Positions 1 through 9,300 of a DNA stretch of 22,911 bases are shown here, piece after piece. The stretch's first letter is position 1. Each line of letters begins with the position of its first letter. Both the position numbers and the translations under genes were made by a program. The stretch covers positions 1-22,911 of the forward strand of contig CAJUCA010000048.1 in the NCBI GenBank assembly GCA_910585265.1. Direction: 5' to 3'. The notes under the pieces were generated by a model. The model did no database searches. It had not been told where the DNA came from and worked only from the letters and a program-made list of their open reading frames with translations. The stretch is from an uncultured Oscillospiraceae bacterium (GTDB lineage: Bacteria; Bacillota; Clostridia; Oscillospirales; Oscillospiraceae).

Positions 1-70
1 GGGACGCCGCCGTGATCCCCTTACCCAGCCCGGACACCACGCCTCCGGTGACAAAAATATATCTTGTCAT
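1..70 (-). CDS. pyrG: CTP synthase, N-terminal start only (cut by window edge)
   Basis: The minus strand from 70 reads MTRYIFVTGGVVSGLGKGI, which is the highly conserved N-terminus of CTP synthase with its ATP-binding glycine-rich loop (SGLGKG). The enzyme makes CTP from UTP, ATP and glutamine in the cytosol. Only 23 codons lie in the window, so the synthase core and the class I glutaminase domain cannot be seen. The ATG overlaps the asnB stop as ATGA (67-70), and a GGAGGGAG ribosome site lies inside the asnB 3' end, so translation is probably coupled to asnB. It is the last visible gene of the glutamine-using operon. The identification is firm despite the short length because this N-terminus is nearly invariant in the family. 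Confidence 0.9.
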   Translation of the reverse strand, partial: MTRYIFVTGGVVSGLGKGITAAS

Positions 71-1647
71 ACCCCGCTCCCTCCGTAGTTTGCCAGCACC
101 CGGGCGGAGGGGTCGTCCACATCGCAGCCCTCCCAGTCCCTGTTGGGCATCCAGAAATCCGCCACCATCCGGCTCTGGCCTGGGTAATAGTTCTCGAACA
201 GCTCCCGGTAGAGCAGGGACTCCTTGGTGAAGGGACGGGCATGATCGTACTTCCGCCGCCGCTCGTCGAATTCCCCGTCGGTGTACCGCCCCCCGGCGTA
301 CTCCTTCAGGTCGTCCACCAGGGAGTGGCCCACCGCGTCGGAGAAGGCCGCCTTTTCCCGCCACAGGATGCTCTCGGGGAGCCAGTCTCCTTCAAAAGCT
401 TTGCGCAGGAGATATTTGCCCATGCCGTATTTGTTCAGCTTTTTCTCCGGGTCGATGGACATGACATACTCCACAAAGTCCAGGTCGCCGAAGGGCACCC
501 GGGCCTCCAGGGAGTTCACCGAGATGCACCGGTCCGCCCGGAGCACATCGTACATATGCAGCTCCCGGAGCCGTTTCTCCGCCTCCTCCTGGAAGGCCCG
601 GGGGTTGGGGGCGTAGTCGGTGTACTTGTAGCCGAACAGCTCATCGGAGATCTCCCCGGTGAGGATCACCCGGATATCCGTCCGCTCATGGATGGCCCTG
701 CATACCAGGTACATCCCAACGCTGGCCCGGATGGTGGTGATGTCATAGGTGCCCAGCAGCTCCACCACCGTCTCCAGGCTGTCCAGCACATCCTGACGGG
801 TGATGATGACCTCCGTGTGGTCGCTGCCGATGTAGTCTGCCACCTGGCGGGCGTATTTCAGGTCGATGGCGTCGGTGTCCATGCCGATGGCGAAGGTGCG
901 GATCGGGGCACGGCTCCGCCTGGCGGCGATGGCGCACACCAGGGATGAGTCCAGCCCGCCGGACAGGAGAAAGCCCACCTTGGCGTCAGCGACCAGCCGC
1001 TTTTCCACTCCGGCGATGAGCTTTTCCTGGATGTTGGCGCAGATAGCGTCCATACCGTCCCGGCAGACGCGCTCCACCTGGGCAATATCCCGGTAGCACA
1101 CAAATCTGCCGTCCTTGTAATAGTGTCCCGGCGGGAACGGCAGGATGTGCTCCACGATCCCCACCAGGTTCTTTGGCTCACTGGCAAAGACGGCGGATCC
1201 GCTGCGGTCATGCCCGTAATAGAGGGGCCGGATGCCGATGGGGTCCCGGGCGGCGATGAACTCCCCCGCCGTGCCGTCATAGATGACGCAGGCAAACTCC
1301 GCGTCCAGCATGGCAAACATAGCCGTGCCATACTCCCGGTACAGGGGGAGCAGGATCTCGCAGTCGGACCCGCTCCGAAACGCATAGCCTTTTCCCTCCA
1401 GTATCTTCCTGAGCCGCTCAAAGCCATAGATCTCGCCGTTGCACACACAGCAGCTGCCCTCCCGCTCAAAGGGCTGCATCCCCTCGGGGGTGAGGCCCAT
1501 GATGGACAGCCGGTGGAAGCCCAACAGACCGTCTCCGGCCCGGAGCACCCGGCTGTCGTCCGGGCCGCGGCTGACGGTGCGGCCAAAGCCCCGCTGAAAG
1601 GCGCCAAGATCGGCCACAGGGCCGCAATAACCGATGATCGAGCACAT
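67..1647 (-). CDS. asnB: asparagine synthase (glutamine-hydrolysing)
   Basis: This cytosolic enzyme makes asparagine from aspartate, ATP and glutamine. The 526-residue protein is a little shorter than E. coli AsnB (554). It starts MCSIIGYCG, so Cys2 becomes the N-terminal nucleophile of a class II glutamine amidotransferase domain (about residues 2-190). RLSIMG (46-51) and CNGEIY (69-74) are typical of that domain. The synthetase half carries the ATP-pyrophosphatase loop SGGLDSS at 229-235, and the GEISDELFGYKY motif follows. The start is set by an AGAGGAG ribosome site about 7 bases upstream. It lies 63 bp after purF and overlaps pyrG by 4 bp, so the three genes are probably one transcript. 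I see no lesion. Related AsnB-like proteins can amidate other substrates, but a housekeeping role fits the operon best. Confidence 0.92.
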   Translation of the reverse strand: MCSIIGYCGPVADLGAFQRGFGRTVSRGPDDSRVLRAGDGLLGFHRLSIMGLTPEGMQPFEREGSCCVCNGEIYGFERLRKILEGKGYAFRSGSDCEILLPLYREYGTAMFAMLDAEFACVIYDGTAGEFIAARDPIGIRPLYYGHDRSGSAVFASEPKNLVGIVEHILPFPPGHYYKDGRFVCYRDIAQVERVCRDGMDAICANIQEKLIAGVEKRLVADAKVGFLLSGGLDSSLVCAIAARRSRAPIRTFAIGMDTDAIDLKYARQVADYIGSDHTEVIITRQDVLDSLETVVELLGTYDITTIRASVGMYLVCRAIHERTDIRVILTGEISDELFGYKYTDYAPNPRAFQEEAEKRLRELHMYDVLRADRCISVNSLEARVPFGDLDFVEYVMSIDPEKKLNKYGMGKYLLRKAFEGDWLPESILWREKAAFSDAVGHSLVDDLKEYAGGRYTDGEFDERRRKYDHARPFTKESLLYRELFENYYPGQSRMVADFWMPNRDWEGCDVDDPSARVLANYGGSGV

Positions 1648-1710
1648 ATGTCTCCTCTTTCCGCCCTCCCGGCTCCCGCCGGAGCCATGGGCCTTTTATT
1701 GTTCCCTGGG

Positions 1711-3072
1711 TCACAGGGGCATGGGGTACTTTCCCGTAAAGCACCCGTCGCAGAAGCCGCAGACCGCGTCCGGGGCAATGCGCTTCAGCGCGTCCAGGCT
1801 CAAAAAGCCCAGGCTGTCCGCCCCGGTCCGCGCCCTGATCTCTTCCACCGAACAGCGGCAGGCGATCAGCTCCTCCTTGTCTGGGATATCCGTGCCAAAA
1901 TAGCAGGGAGCTGTAAAGGGCGGCGCGGAGGAACGCAGATGCACCTCCGCAGCCCCCGCCTCCCGCAGCAGGGACACGATCTGCCGGGAGGTAGTGCCCC
2001 GGACAATAGAATCGTCCACCATCACCACCCGTTTCCCCTCCACGCAGCTTCTCAGCGCCCCCAGCTTGATGCGCACCGCCTGCTCCCGGCGGCCCTGGCC
2101 GGGGGTGATGAAGGTGCGGCCGATATAGCGGTTCTTCACCAGCCCCACCCCGTAGGGGATGCCGGACGCTTCCGCATAGCCCAGGGCGGCGTCCAGCCCG
2201 GAGTCGGGCACACCGATCACCACATCGGCCTCCGCCGGGTGCTCTTGGGCCAGGAACCGCCCCGCCCGAAGCCGGGCCTGATGGACGCTCTGGCCGCAGA
2301 TGGTGGAGTCGGGCCGGGCAAAGTAGATGTACTCAAAAATGCACAGGTGTCCGCCGCCCGCCGATGGAGGCTGGACAGTGCGCACCCGCCCGTCCTCCAC
2401 CGCCATGATCTCGCCGGGGCCCAGCTCCCGCTCGAACCGGGCTCCCACTGCGTCCAGAGCGCAGCTCTCGGAGGCGAACACCACGACCTCTCCCCGTCGG
2501 CCCATGCACAGGGGCCGGAAGCCCCAAGGGTCCCGGGCGGCCACCAGCTTCCGGGGCGACATGACGATGAGGGACCAGGCCCCCCGCAGCCCCGCCAGCG
2601 CCCGGCGCACCGCCTCCTCCACCGAGGGACAGCGCAGCCGGGCCTGGGCGATGGCGTAGGCGATGAGCTCGGAGTCGCTGGTGGTCTGGAAGATGGCCCC
2701 CTGGTACTCGAATTGTGCGCGCAACTGGTCCGCGTGGGGCAGATTGCCGTTGTGGGCCAGCGCCAGGGTTCCCTTGACGTACCTCAGCGTCAGAGGCTGG
2801 GCGTTCTCCCGGCGGGTCCCGCCCGTGGTGGAATAGCGCACATGGCCCACCGCCATGGTCCCGTTCAGCCGGTCCAGGACCGCCTTGTGGAACACCTCAC
2901 CCACCAGTCCCGCGTCCTTGTGATAGGACAGCTCCCGGTCGTTGATGGCGGCGATGCCGCAGGCCTCCTGCCCCCGGTGCTGGAGGGCGTACAGGCCATA
3001 ATAGGCGGTGCGGGCGCAGTCTCCGGCGGGGTCATAGACGCCGAACACGCCGCACTCCTCATGAAGCTCCAT
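1711..3072 (-). CDS. purF: amidophosphoribosyltransferase (glutamine PRPP amidotransferase)
   Basis: PurF commits PRPP to purine synthesis by transferring the glutamine amide, giving 5-phosphoribosylamine. The 453-residue protein begins MELHEECGVFG, so Cys7 is the probable nucleophile after removal of a short propeptide, as in Bacillus PurF. The phosphoribosyltransferase half has the PRPP loop VVMVDDSIVRGTT (349-361). Cys244, Cys390, Cys441 and Cys444 match the [4Fe-4S] ligand pattern of the Bacillus-type enzyme, which suggests an oxygen-sensitive regulatory cluster. An open frame continues about 50 codons upstream into the inserted repeat at 3140-3336, but an AAGGGAG ribosome site 7-8 bases before 3072 and the family's usual N-terminus fix this start. 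Its promoter is not obvious. It may depend on transcription from the damaged amt gene across the insertion. Confidence 0.93.
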   Translation of the reverse strand: MELHEECGVFGVYDPAGDCARTAYYGLYALQHRGQEACGIAAINDRELSYHKDAGLVGEVFHKAVLDRLNGTMAVGHVRYSTTGGTRRENAQPLTLRYVKGTLALAHNGNLPHADQLRAQFEYQGAIFQTTSDSELIAYAIAQARLRCPSVEEAVRRALAGLRGAWSLIVMSPRKLVAARDPWGFRPLCMGRRGEVVVFASESCALDAVGARFERELGPGEIMAVEDGRVRTVQPPSAGGGHLCIFEYIYFARPDSTICGQSVHQARLRAGRFLAQEHPAEADVVIGVPDSGLDAALGYAEASGIPYGVGLVKNRYIGRTFITPGQGRREQAVRIKLGALRSCVEGKRVVMVDDSIVRGTTSRQIVSLLREAGAAEVHLRSSAPPFTAPCYFGTDIPDKEELIACRCSVEEIRARTGADSLGFLSLDALKRIAPDAVCGFCDGCFTGKYPMPL

Positions 3073-3099
3073 GGTAACACTCCCTTGTGTCAACGCCCT

Positions 3100-3127
3100 C
3101 AGGGCAAGGGAACCAGCCCTTGCCCTG
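3100..3127 (-). promoter_or_regulatory. hairpin in the purF 5' leader
   Basis: An 11-bp perfect inverted repeat, CAGGGCAAGGG and its complement, encloses a 6-base loop just upstream of purF and 12 bp from the inserted repeat. No T-tract follows on the minus strand, so it is not a standard intrinsic terminator. It could be the remains of the amt 3' end, an mRNA-stabilising hairpin, or a purF regulatory element. The fold is seen directly. The role is unknown. Confidence 0.5.
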
Positions 3128-3139
3128 GGGTATTCTTTA

Positions 3140-3336
3140 GGAACCTCTGAATCAATGCGTCTGCGGCGCTTTGCGGATCTTTTTCGCCACAACTTCGTTG
3201 TGATTTCTTGAAATAAACACAATTATTCCTGCGAAATCCCGCCTTCGTCGGCGCAAACCCAAAGGACGGCTTTGCGGGGACCCCAACAGCAAAAAATCTC
3301 TCGCAAATCGCTCTTGCCGATTTATTCAGAGGTTCC
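3140..3336. mobile_element. MITE-like repeat, 197 bp, TTTA target duplication
   Basis: The element starts GGAACCTCTGAAT and ends with the exact 13-bp reverse complement ATTCAGAGGTTCC. It is flanked on both sides by TTTA (3136-3139 and 3337-3340), as expected for a 4-bp target-site duplication. It encodes no transposase and holds smaller internal hairpins, for example CACAA-CTTCG-TTGTG. These are the marks of a non-autonomous MITE mobilised in trans. It lies between the Amt-PII gene and purF, and the right-hand TTTA contains the Amt-PII stop codon, so the insertion happened at that gene's last codon. The parent transposon family cannot be named from this copy alone. Confidence 0.75.
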
Positions 3337-3337
3337 T

Positions 3338-4672
3338 TTATTCCTCTCCCTGGAGGGCGTCGCAGCCCCGCTCATTGGTGCGGACCTTGACAGCCTGCTC
3401 CACGCCGTAGACGAAGATCTTTCCGTCCCCGATATGGCCGGTGTACAGCGCCTTCCGGGCGGCGTCCACCACCTGGGCCACCGGGACCTTGGACACCACC
3501 ATGTCCACCTGGAGCTTGGGAAGCAGGTTCATGGACAGGGGCACGCCCCGGTAATACTCCGTGCGGCCCTTCTGGATGCCGCAGCCCAGCACCTGGGCGA
3601 CGGTCATGCCGGTGACGCCGATGTCGTTCATGGCGGACTTGAGCTGCTCGAACTTGGCCTGAGCGCACACCACCGTCACCTTGGACAGCTTCACGTCGGA
3701 CGCGGGCATGGGCTGAGACATGACCTGGACGGGCGCCGCCTGGTCCACGCCCTTGGAACCGCCTTCCGCCACCGGCTCGGGGAAGGCGTTGGCCCCGGGC
3801 ATGGCCGTCAGGGTGGTGGCGGGCATGAAGTCGGCGTAGGCGGAGGGCAGGCCGTGCTCGGTGGAGTCCAGTCCGGCGATCTCCTCCTCGGCGGACACCC
3901 GCAGGCTGTTGGTGTGCTTGATGATCTGGAACACAATGGTCATGGTCACTACGGTGTAGGCGGCGATGGCCAGCACCCCCAGGCACTGCACCCCCAGCTG
4001 GCGGAAGCCGCCGCCGTAGAGCAGCCCGCCGTCGGTGGCCAGCAGGCCGGTGAGTACCGTGCCCGTCAGGCCGCAGCCGCCGTGGACCGCCACCGCGCCC
4101 ACCGGGTCGTCGATGTGGAGCCTGGTGTCCACCACCTCCACAATGAGTACCACCAGGATGCCGGTGACCAGGCCCACCACGGCGGAGCCCAGGGCGTCCA
4201 GGCTGGCGCAGCCCGCGGTGATGCCCACCAGCCCCGCCAGGGGGGCATTCAGGCACATGCCCACGTCCGGCTTGCCGTTTTTAATCCAGGTGAACAGCAT
4301 ACAGGCCACCGTGGCCACGGCGGGGGCAATGGTGGTGCTGCCCAGGATCTGGGCCAGCTGGGCGGTATCCGACGCCGCCGCGCCGTTGAAGCCATACCAG
4401 CAGAATCACAGGATGAAGGTGCCCATGGCGGCCAGGGGGATGTTGTGGCCCAGGATGGCCCGGGACCTGCCCTTCCCGTCATACTTGCCGATGCGGGCCC
4501 CCAGCAGGACGGCCCCGATCAGCCCGGAGATGCCTCCCACCATGTGCAGGTTTTTCATGATGATGTTCCCCGCGTTCTTGGCCCGGGTGAAGCCAGCCTC
4601 CACGGCGGCAAACCCGCACTGCATGAAGAACACCAAAATAGCGCCCACCAGATACCACACTGACATATCCAT
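3338..4672 (-). pseudogene. amt-glnK: ammonium transporter-PII fusion, disrupted by an internal deletion and an in-frame TGA
   Basis: One frame from the ATG at 4672 to the TAA at 3338 encodes an Amt channel fused to a C-terminal PII signalling domain. Codon 89 is TGA (4406-4408), where Amt proteins have the conserved Trp before xxWYGFN. In addition, residue 43 or so (end of the first helix, NIIMKNL) is joined directly to HMVGGISGLIG, the segment starting at the first pore His. About 110-125 residues holding helices 2-4 are therefore missing, including the Phe gate and the substrate-site Trp and Asp. The second pore His is present in AVHGGCG. The PII part (about 328-438) looks intact, with the T-loop Tyr in TEYYRG and the TGHIGDGKIFV loop. 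The start has a GGGAGGA ribosome site and a strong promoter upstream. An intact relative would be near 560 residues and would be expected to import ammonium under PII control. This copy probably cannot transport. Confidence 0.85.
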
Positions 4673-4791
4673 TGCAATTCCTCCCTCAAGATCAGGTCAG
4701 GCCCCACCCGCTGTGTTTTTCGGGCATGGCCTCTCCCGTGAAACAGGAAAGGCGCCGGGAGCGTTGAAGCTCTCCGGCGCCTTTGCCTGAC
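4673..4791 (-). promoter_or_regulatory. structured 5' leader of the amt-PII transcript
   Basis: From the predicted start near 4791 the RNA begins CCGUCAGGC. GUCAGGC (4785-4791) can pair with GCCUGAC (4696-4702) and so close a junction around the rest of the leader. Inside is a very stable hairpin, AAAGGCGCCGG pairing with CCGGCGCCUUU, topped by a GAGC/GCUC stem and a 6-base loop, then a second weaker stem (CGGG/CCCG). The ribosome site GGGAGGA follows 3' of the closing helix. A closing helix at the 5' end, internal arms and a nearby Shine-Dalgarno make a riboswitch-like or protein-bound leader plausible. I do not recognise a named family. Confidence 0.5.
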
Positions 4792-4797
4792 GGGGGG

Positions 4798-4826
4798 AGT
4801 ATAGCTCCATTTTTGCAAGATGTCAA
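4798..4826 (-). promoter_or_regulatory. sigma-70 (sigma-A) promoter of amt-PII
   Basis: TTGACA (4821-4826) and TATACT (4798-4803) are separated by exactly 17 bases. Start of transcription is predicted near 4791, at the first base of the leader's closing helix. No NtrC/sigma-54-type GG-N10-GC element is needed to explain expression. Confidence 0.85.
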
Positions 4827-4874
4827 CTAACAAAATTCATTTTTGGTGGGAATCACAAATGTTTTTACCCGCAA

Positions 4875-4901
4875 AACGAAAATATAAGCGGTTTGTCCCG
4901 C
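4875..4901 (-). terminator. weak terminator candidate after gltD
   Basis: A short GCGG/CCGC stem (4888-4901, 6-base loop) is followed on the minus strand by TTATATTTTCG and more T-rich sequence, between the gltD stop and the amt promoter. The stem is short, so read-through from gltBD into amt is likely. Confidence 0.35.
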
Positions 4902-4916
4902 GAATTTTTTAGGCGC

Positions 4917-6383
4917 TCAGTTCAAATTGCTGTAGCCCATCAGGTACTCGTCCGCCTCCCGCGCGGCGGCCCGGCCCTCGGCGATGGCCCACACCACCAA
5001 GGACTGCCCCCGGCGCATATCCCCTGCGGCAAACACCTTATCTACCCCTGTGGCGTGGCTGTCCGGGGCGGTGGACACATTGGACCGCCCGTTCCGGCTC
5101 AGGCCGAAGGCGTCGGCGGCATAGTCCTCGGGGCCCAGGAAGCCCGCCGCGATGAGCAATAGCCGGCAGGGCAACTCCTCCTCCGAGCCGGGGACCTGGG
5201 CCATGAAGTGCCGCCCGTCCTCCTCCTTCGGCTCCAGGCGGACGGTGACGACGGCGGACAGCGCCCCGGCCTCATCGGTCCGGCACTCCTTCACCGTGGT
5301 CTGATATCGCCGGGGGTCGGCCCCGAACAGGGCGGCGGCCTCCTCCTGGCCGTAATCGGTCTTGCACACCCGGGGCCACTGGGGCCAGGGGTTATCCCCG
5401 GCCCGCGCCGCCGGGAGCCGGGGCATCATCTCCAGCTGGATGACGGACCGGCACCCCTGGCGGATGGCGGCGCCCACACAGTCATTGCCGGTGTCGCCGC
5501 CCCCTACGATGACCACGTCCTTCCCGGCGGCGTCGATGGGAGGGGCGCCGTCCAGCAGGGCCTTTGTGGCGGCGGTGAGGTAGTCCACGGCGAAATACGC
5601 GCCCGGGATTCCCTCTGCCGGAGGCAGGGGGCGGGGGTTTTTCGCCCCACAGCACAGGACGACCGCGTCGTACTCCTCCAAAAGCGCCTGGGCGGGGAGG
5701 TCCCGGCCCACGTCACAGCCTGTACGGAACTCCACCCCCTCCGCCGCCATCAGCTCCACCCGGCGCTGAACGATCCGCTTTTCCAGCTTCATGTTGGGGA
5801 TGCCGTACATCAGCAGGCCTCCCGCCCGGTCCTCCCGCTCGAAGATCGTGACGGCGTGGCCCCGGCGGTTGAGCTGCTGGGCGGCGGCAAGGCCGGCGGG
5901 GCCGGACCCCACCACCGCCACCCGTTTTCCCGTGCGGACCTTGGGCAGCCGGGGCCTTATGGCCCCCGAGGCAAAGCCCGCCTCGATGATGGCCAGCTCG
6001 TTTTCCTTCACTGTCACCGGGTCGCCGCTGAGGCCGCAGGTGCACGCCGCCTCGCACAGGGCGGGGCACACCCTCCCGGTAAACTCAGGGAAGCTGTTGG
6101 TCTTGGTGAGCCTGGCCAGGGCCTGGTCCAGGTTTCCGGTATAGATCAGATCGTTCCACTCCGGCGCCAGATTGTGGAGAGGGCACCCGATGACCATGCC
6201 CCCCAGCTCCACCCCGGACTGGCAGAAGGGCACGCCGCACTCCATACACCGGGCCGCCTGACGGCGGCGCTCCTCCTCCGGGAGCACGGCGTGGAACTCG
6301 TCCCAGTGGCGGATGCGCTCCAAAGGCGGCTGGCCGGGGTTACCCTGACGGCTGTATTCTAAAAATCCTGTGGGCTTTCCCAT
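4917..6383 (-). CDS. gltD: glutamate synthase small (beta) subunit, NADPH-dependent
   Basis: GltD oxidises NADPH and passes electrons through FAD and iron-sulphur clusters to GltB, so that 2-oxoglutarate and glutamine give two glutamates. The 488-residue protein has the N-terminal ferredoxin-like domain with Cys46, Cys49, Cys54 and Cys67 (first cluster) and Cys106, Cys110 and Cys114 or Cys116 (second). The FAD loop VVGSGPAGLAAA lies near 157-168, a second nucleotide loop VIVGGGDTGNDC lies near 290, and the C-terminal FAD motif AAGDMRRGQSLVVWAI is present. The ATG shares one base with the gltB stop (TAATG), and a GGGAGG ribosome site lies in the gltB 3' end, so the two subunits should be made in step. 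The protein looks complete. Homologous FeS/flavin subunits serve other oxidoreductases, but the adjacent gltB settles the role. Confidence 0.95.
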   Translation of the reverse strand: MGKPTGFLEYSRQGNPGQPPLERIRHWDEFHAVLPEEERRRQAARCMECGVPFCQSGVELGGMVIGCPLHNLAPEWNDLIYTGNLDQALARLTKTNSFPEFTGRVCPALCEAACTCGLSGDPVTVKENELAIIEAGFASGAIRPRLPKVRTGKRVAVVGSGPAGLAAAQQLNRRGHAVTIFEREDRAGGLLMYGIPNMKLEKRIVQRRVELMAAEGVEFRTGCDVGRDLPAQALLEEYDAVVLCCGAKNPRPLPPAEGIPGAYFAVDYLTAATKALLDGAPPIDAAGKDVVIVGGGDTGNDCVGAAIRQGCRSVIQLEMMPRLPAARAGDNPWPQWPRVCKTDYGQEEAAALFGADPRRYQTTVKECRTDEAGALSAVVTVRLEPKEEDGRHFMAQVPGSEEELPCRLLLIAAGFLGPEDYAADAFGLSRNGRSNVSTAPDSHATGVDKVFAAGDMRRGQSLVVWAIAEGRAAAREADEYLMGYSNLN

Positions 6384-9300
6384 TATCGCGCGCCTCCCGT
6401 CACGGCGTAGAACGCCTCCAGCTCCGCCTCGTCCCGGCCCATGCCCTGCCCCTCCCGTTGGGCGATGGCCTGGAGCATTTTGGCGTAATCCCGTGGTAAT
6501 ATCCTTTTGAAATTTGCCGCGCTGTATTCAAAATCCGCCAGAATGGCCCGGCCCCTCTCCGAGCCGGTGGCCTGAACATGCTCGGCAATCAGGTCCCGCA
6601 GTTCCTCCAGATCCCGGGTTTCCGCCACCGGCTCCAGGGATACCAAATCCTTGTTCAAGCGCAGGTACAGGTCCCGCCGAGGGTCCCAGACGTAGGCCAC
6701 GCCGCCGCTCATGCCCGCGGCAAAATTTTTGCCCGTCTCCCCCAGCACCACCACCCGGCCCCCGGTCATGTATTCGCAGCCGTGGTCGCCCACGCCCTCC
6801 ACCACAGCCGCCGCTCCGGAATTGCGCACACAGAACCGCTCTCCGGCCCGGCCCGCGATAAAGGCTTTTCCGGAGGTGGCGCCATACAGGGCCACATTGC
6901 CGATGATGATGTTCTCGTCCGCCTTGAATGCCGCTGTCTTGGGCGGGTACACCGCCAGCTTGCCGCCGGACAGCCCCTTGCCGAAGTAGTCGTTGGCGTC
7001 CCCTTCCAGCTCCAGGGTCAGCCCCCTGGGAATGAACGCGCCGAAGGACTGGCCCCCGCCGCCGGTACAGCGGACCGTGACGGCGTCCTCCTCCAGCCCG
7101 CCGCCGTGGAGGCGGGTGATTTCCGCGCCGAACAGGGTGCCCACCGCCCGGTGGGTGGAGGTGACGGGCAGGGAGATCTGGCATTTCCGGCCCTTTTTCA
7201 GCGCGCTTCCCAACTTGGCCAGCAGCACAGACTGGTCCACCGTCTCTTCCAGCTTGAAATCATACCTGTCAGCGGGGTCGAAATGGGTTTTATATCCCTC
7301 CCCGATGTAAGGGCTGCCCAGGACGGCGGACAGGTCCACCGCGGCGGCCCGGCCGTTTACCGCGCGTTCCCGCTGTTTCAGCAGGTCGGTGCGGCCCACC
7401 AGCTCCTCCACGGTGCGCACACCCAGCTTCGCCATGTGCTCCCGCAGCTCCTGAGCGATGAAACGCATGAAGTTCACCACATATTCCGGCTTTCCCTTGA
7501 ACCGCTTCCGCAGCTCGGGGTTCTGGGTCGCCACCCCCACGGGGCAGGTGTCCAGATTGCACACCCGCATCATGACGCAGCCCAGGGTCACCAGCGGCGC
7601 GGTGGCAAACCCGAACTCCTCCGCCCCCAGCATACAGGCGATGGCTGTGTCCCGGCCCGTCATCAGCTTTCCGTCGGTCTCCAGCACCACCCGGGAGCGA
7701 AGGCCGTTCTGGATGAGGGTCTGGTGGGTCTCCGCCAGCCCCAGCTCCCAGGGCAGGCCCGCGTGGTGGATGGAGGTCCGGGGTGCGGCCCCGGTGCCCC
7801 CGTCCCAGCCGGAGATGAGCACCACCTGGGCCCCGGCCTTGGCCACCCCCGCCGCCACGGTGCCCACGCCCGCCTCGCTCACCAGCTTGACGGAGATGCG
7901 GGCGCTGCGGTTGGCGTTTTTCAGGTCGTAGATGAGCTGAGCCAGGTCCTCGATGGAGTAGATGTCATGGTGGGGCGGCGGGGAGATCAGCGGCACGCCG
8001 GGGGTGGAGCAGCGGGTCTTGGCGATCCAGGGGTACACCTTCTTTCCTGGCAGGTGGCCGCCCTCGCCGGGCTTGGCCCCCTGGGCCATTTTGATCTGGA
8101 GCTCCTGGGCACTCACCAGGTACTCGCTGGTGACCCCGAACCGGCCCGACGCCACCTGCTTGATGGCGGAGCAGCGGAGGCCGTTTCGCAGCCGCTCGGG
8201 CAGCTCGCCCCCCTCGCCGGAGTTGGACCTGCCCCCCAGCAGGTTCATGGCCTGGGCCAGACACTCGTGGGCCTCCTGGGAGATGGAGCCGTAGCTCATG
8301 GCCCCGGTTTTGAACCGCTTGACGATGGACTCCACGCTCTCCACCTCGTCCAATGGGATGGGGGTGTCCGCGTATTTCATCTCCATCAGCCCCCGGAGGG
8401 TGTGGGGGGAGTTCTCATCGTCCACCAGGGCGCTGTACTGCTTGAACAGGCCATAGTCCCCGGTGCGGGCGGCCTGCTGGAGCAGGTGGATGGCCTGGGG
8501 GCTGTACCTATGGTCCTCCTGTCCCGAGCGGGCCTTGTGGGTTCCCGCCGAGTCCAAAGTAAGGTCCACCTCCAGCCCCAGGGGGTCGAAAGCCCGACTG
8601 TGGTTTCGGTCCACCATGGCCTCGATCTCCTTCAGGCCGATGCCGCCAATGCGGGAGACGGTGTTGGTAAAGTATTCGTCCACCACATCTTTGGCGATGC
8701 CCACCGCCTCGAAGAGCTGGGCGGACTGGTAGGACTGGAGGGTAGACACGCCCATTTTGGAGGCAATCTTTACGATACCTCTCAGGATGGCTTTGTTGTA
8801 ATCGTCCACCGCCGCCCCGAAGTCCTTGTCCAGCATCCCCTCGTCGATGAGCCGGCCGATGGTCTCCTGGGCCAGATAGGGGTTGACCGCCCGGGCCCCG
8901 TAGCCCAGCAGGGCGGCAAAGTGATGCACGTCCCGGGGCTCGCCGGACTCCAGGATGACGGATACCGCCGTGCGCTTTCGAGTGCGCACCAGATGCTGCT
9001 CCAGGGCGGACACCGCCAGCAGAGAGGGGATGGCCGCATGGTTTTCGTCCACCCCCCGGTCGGACAGGATGATGATATTGGCCCCGCCGCGATAGGCCCG
9101 GTCGGCGGACAGCTTCATCTGGTCCAGCGCCCGCTTCAGGGGCATATTTTTGAAATACAGCAGGGACACCGTCTCCACGCGGAAGCCGGGCCGGTCCATG
9201 TGTTTGATCTTCAGCATATCCACCGAGGTGAGGATGGGGTTGTGGATCTGGAGCACCCGGCAGTTTTCAGCCCGCTCCTCCAGCAGATTGCCGTCATCCC

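Noticed and set aside
3073..3222. Upstream extension of purF by 50 codons
   Set aside because: The extension runs through the hairpin and into the MITE-like insertion and does not look like PurF. The ribosome site and the family N-terminus place the start at 3072.
4406..4408. TGA in amt read as Trp or selenocysteine
   Set aside because: TGA ends asnB, purF, gltD, glmS and cysK normally, no selenocysteine element is apparent, and the gene also has a large deletion, so pseudogenisation is simpler.
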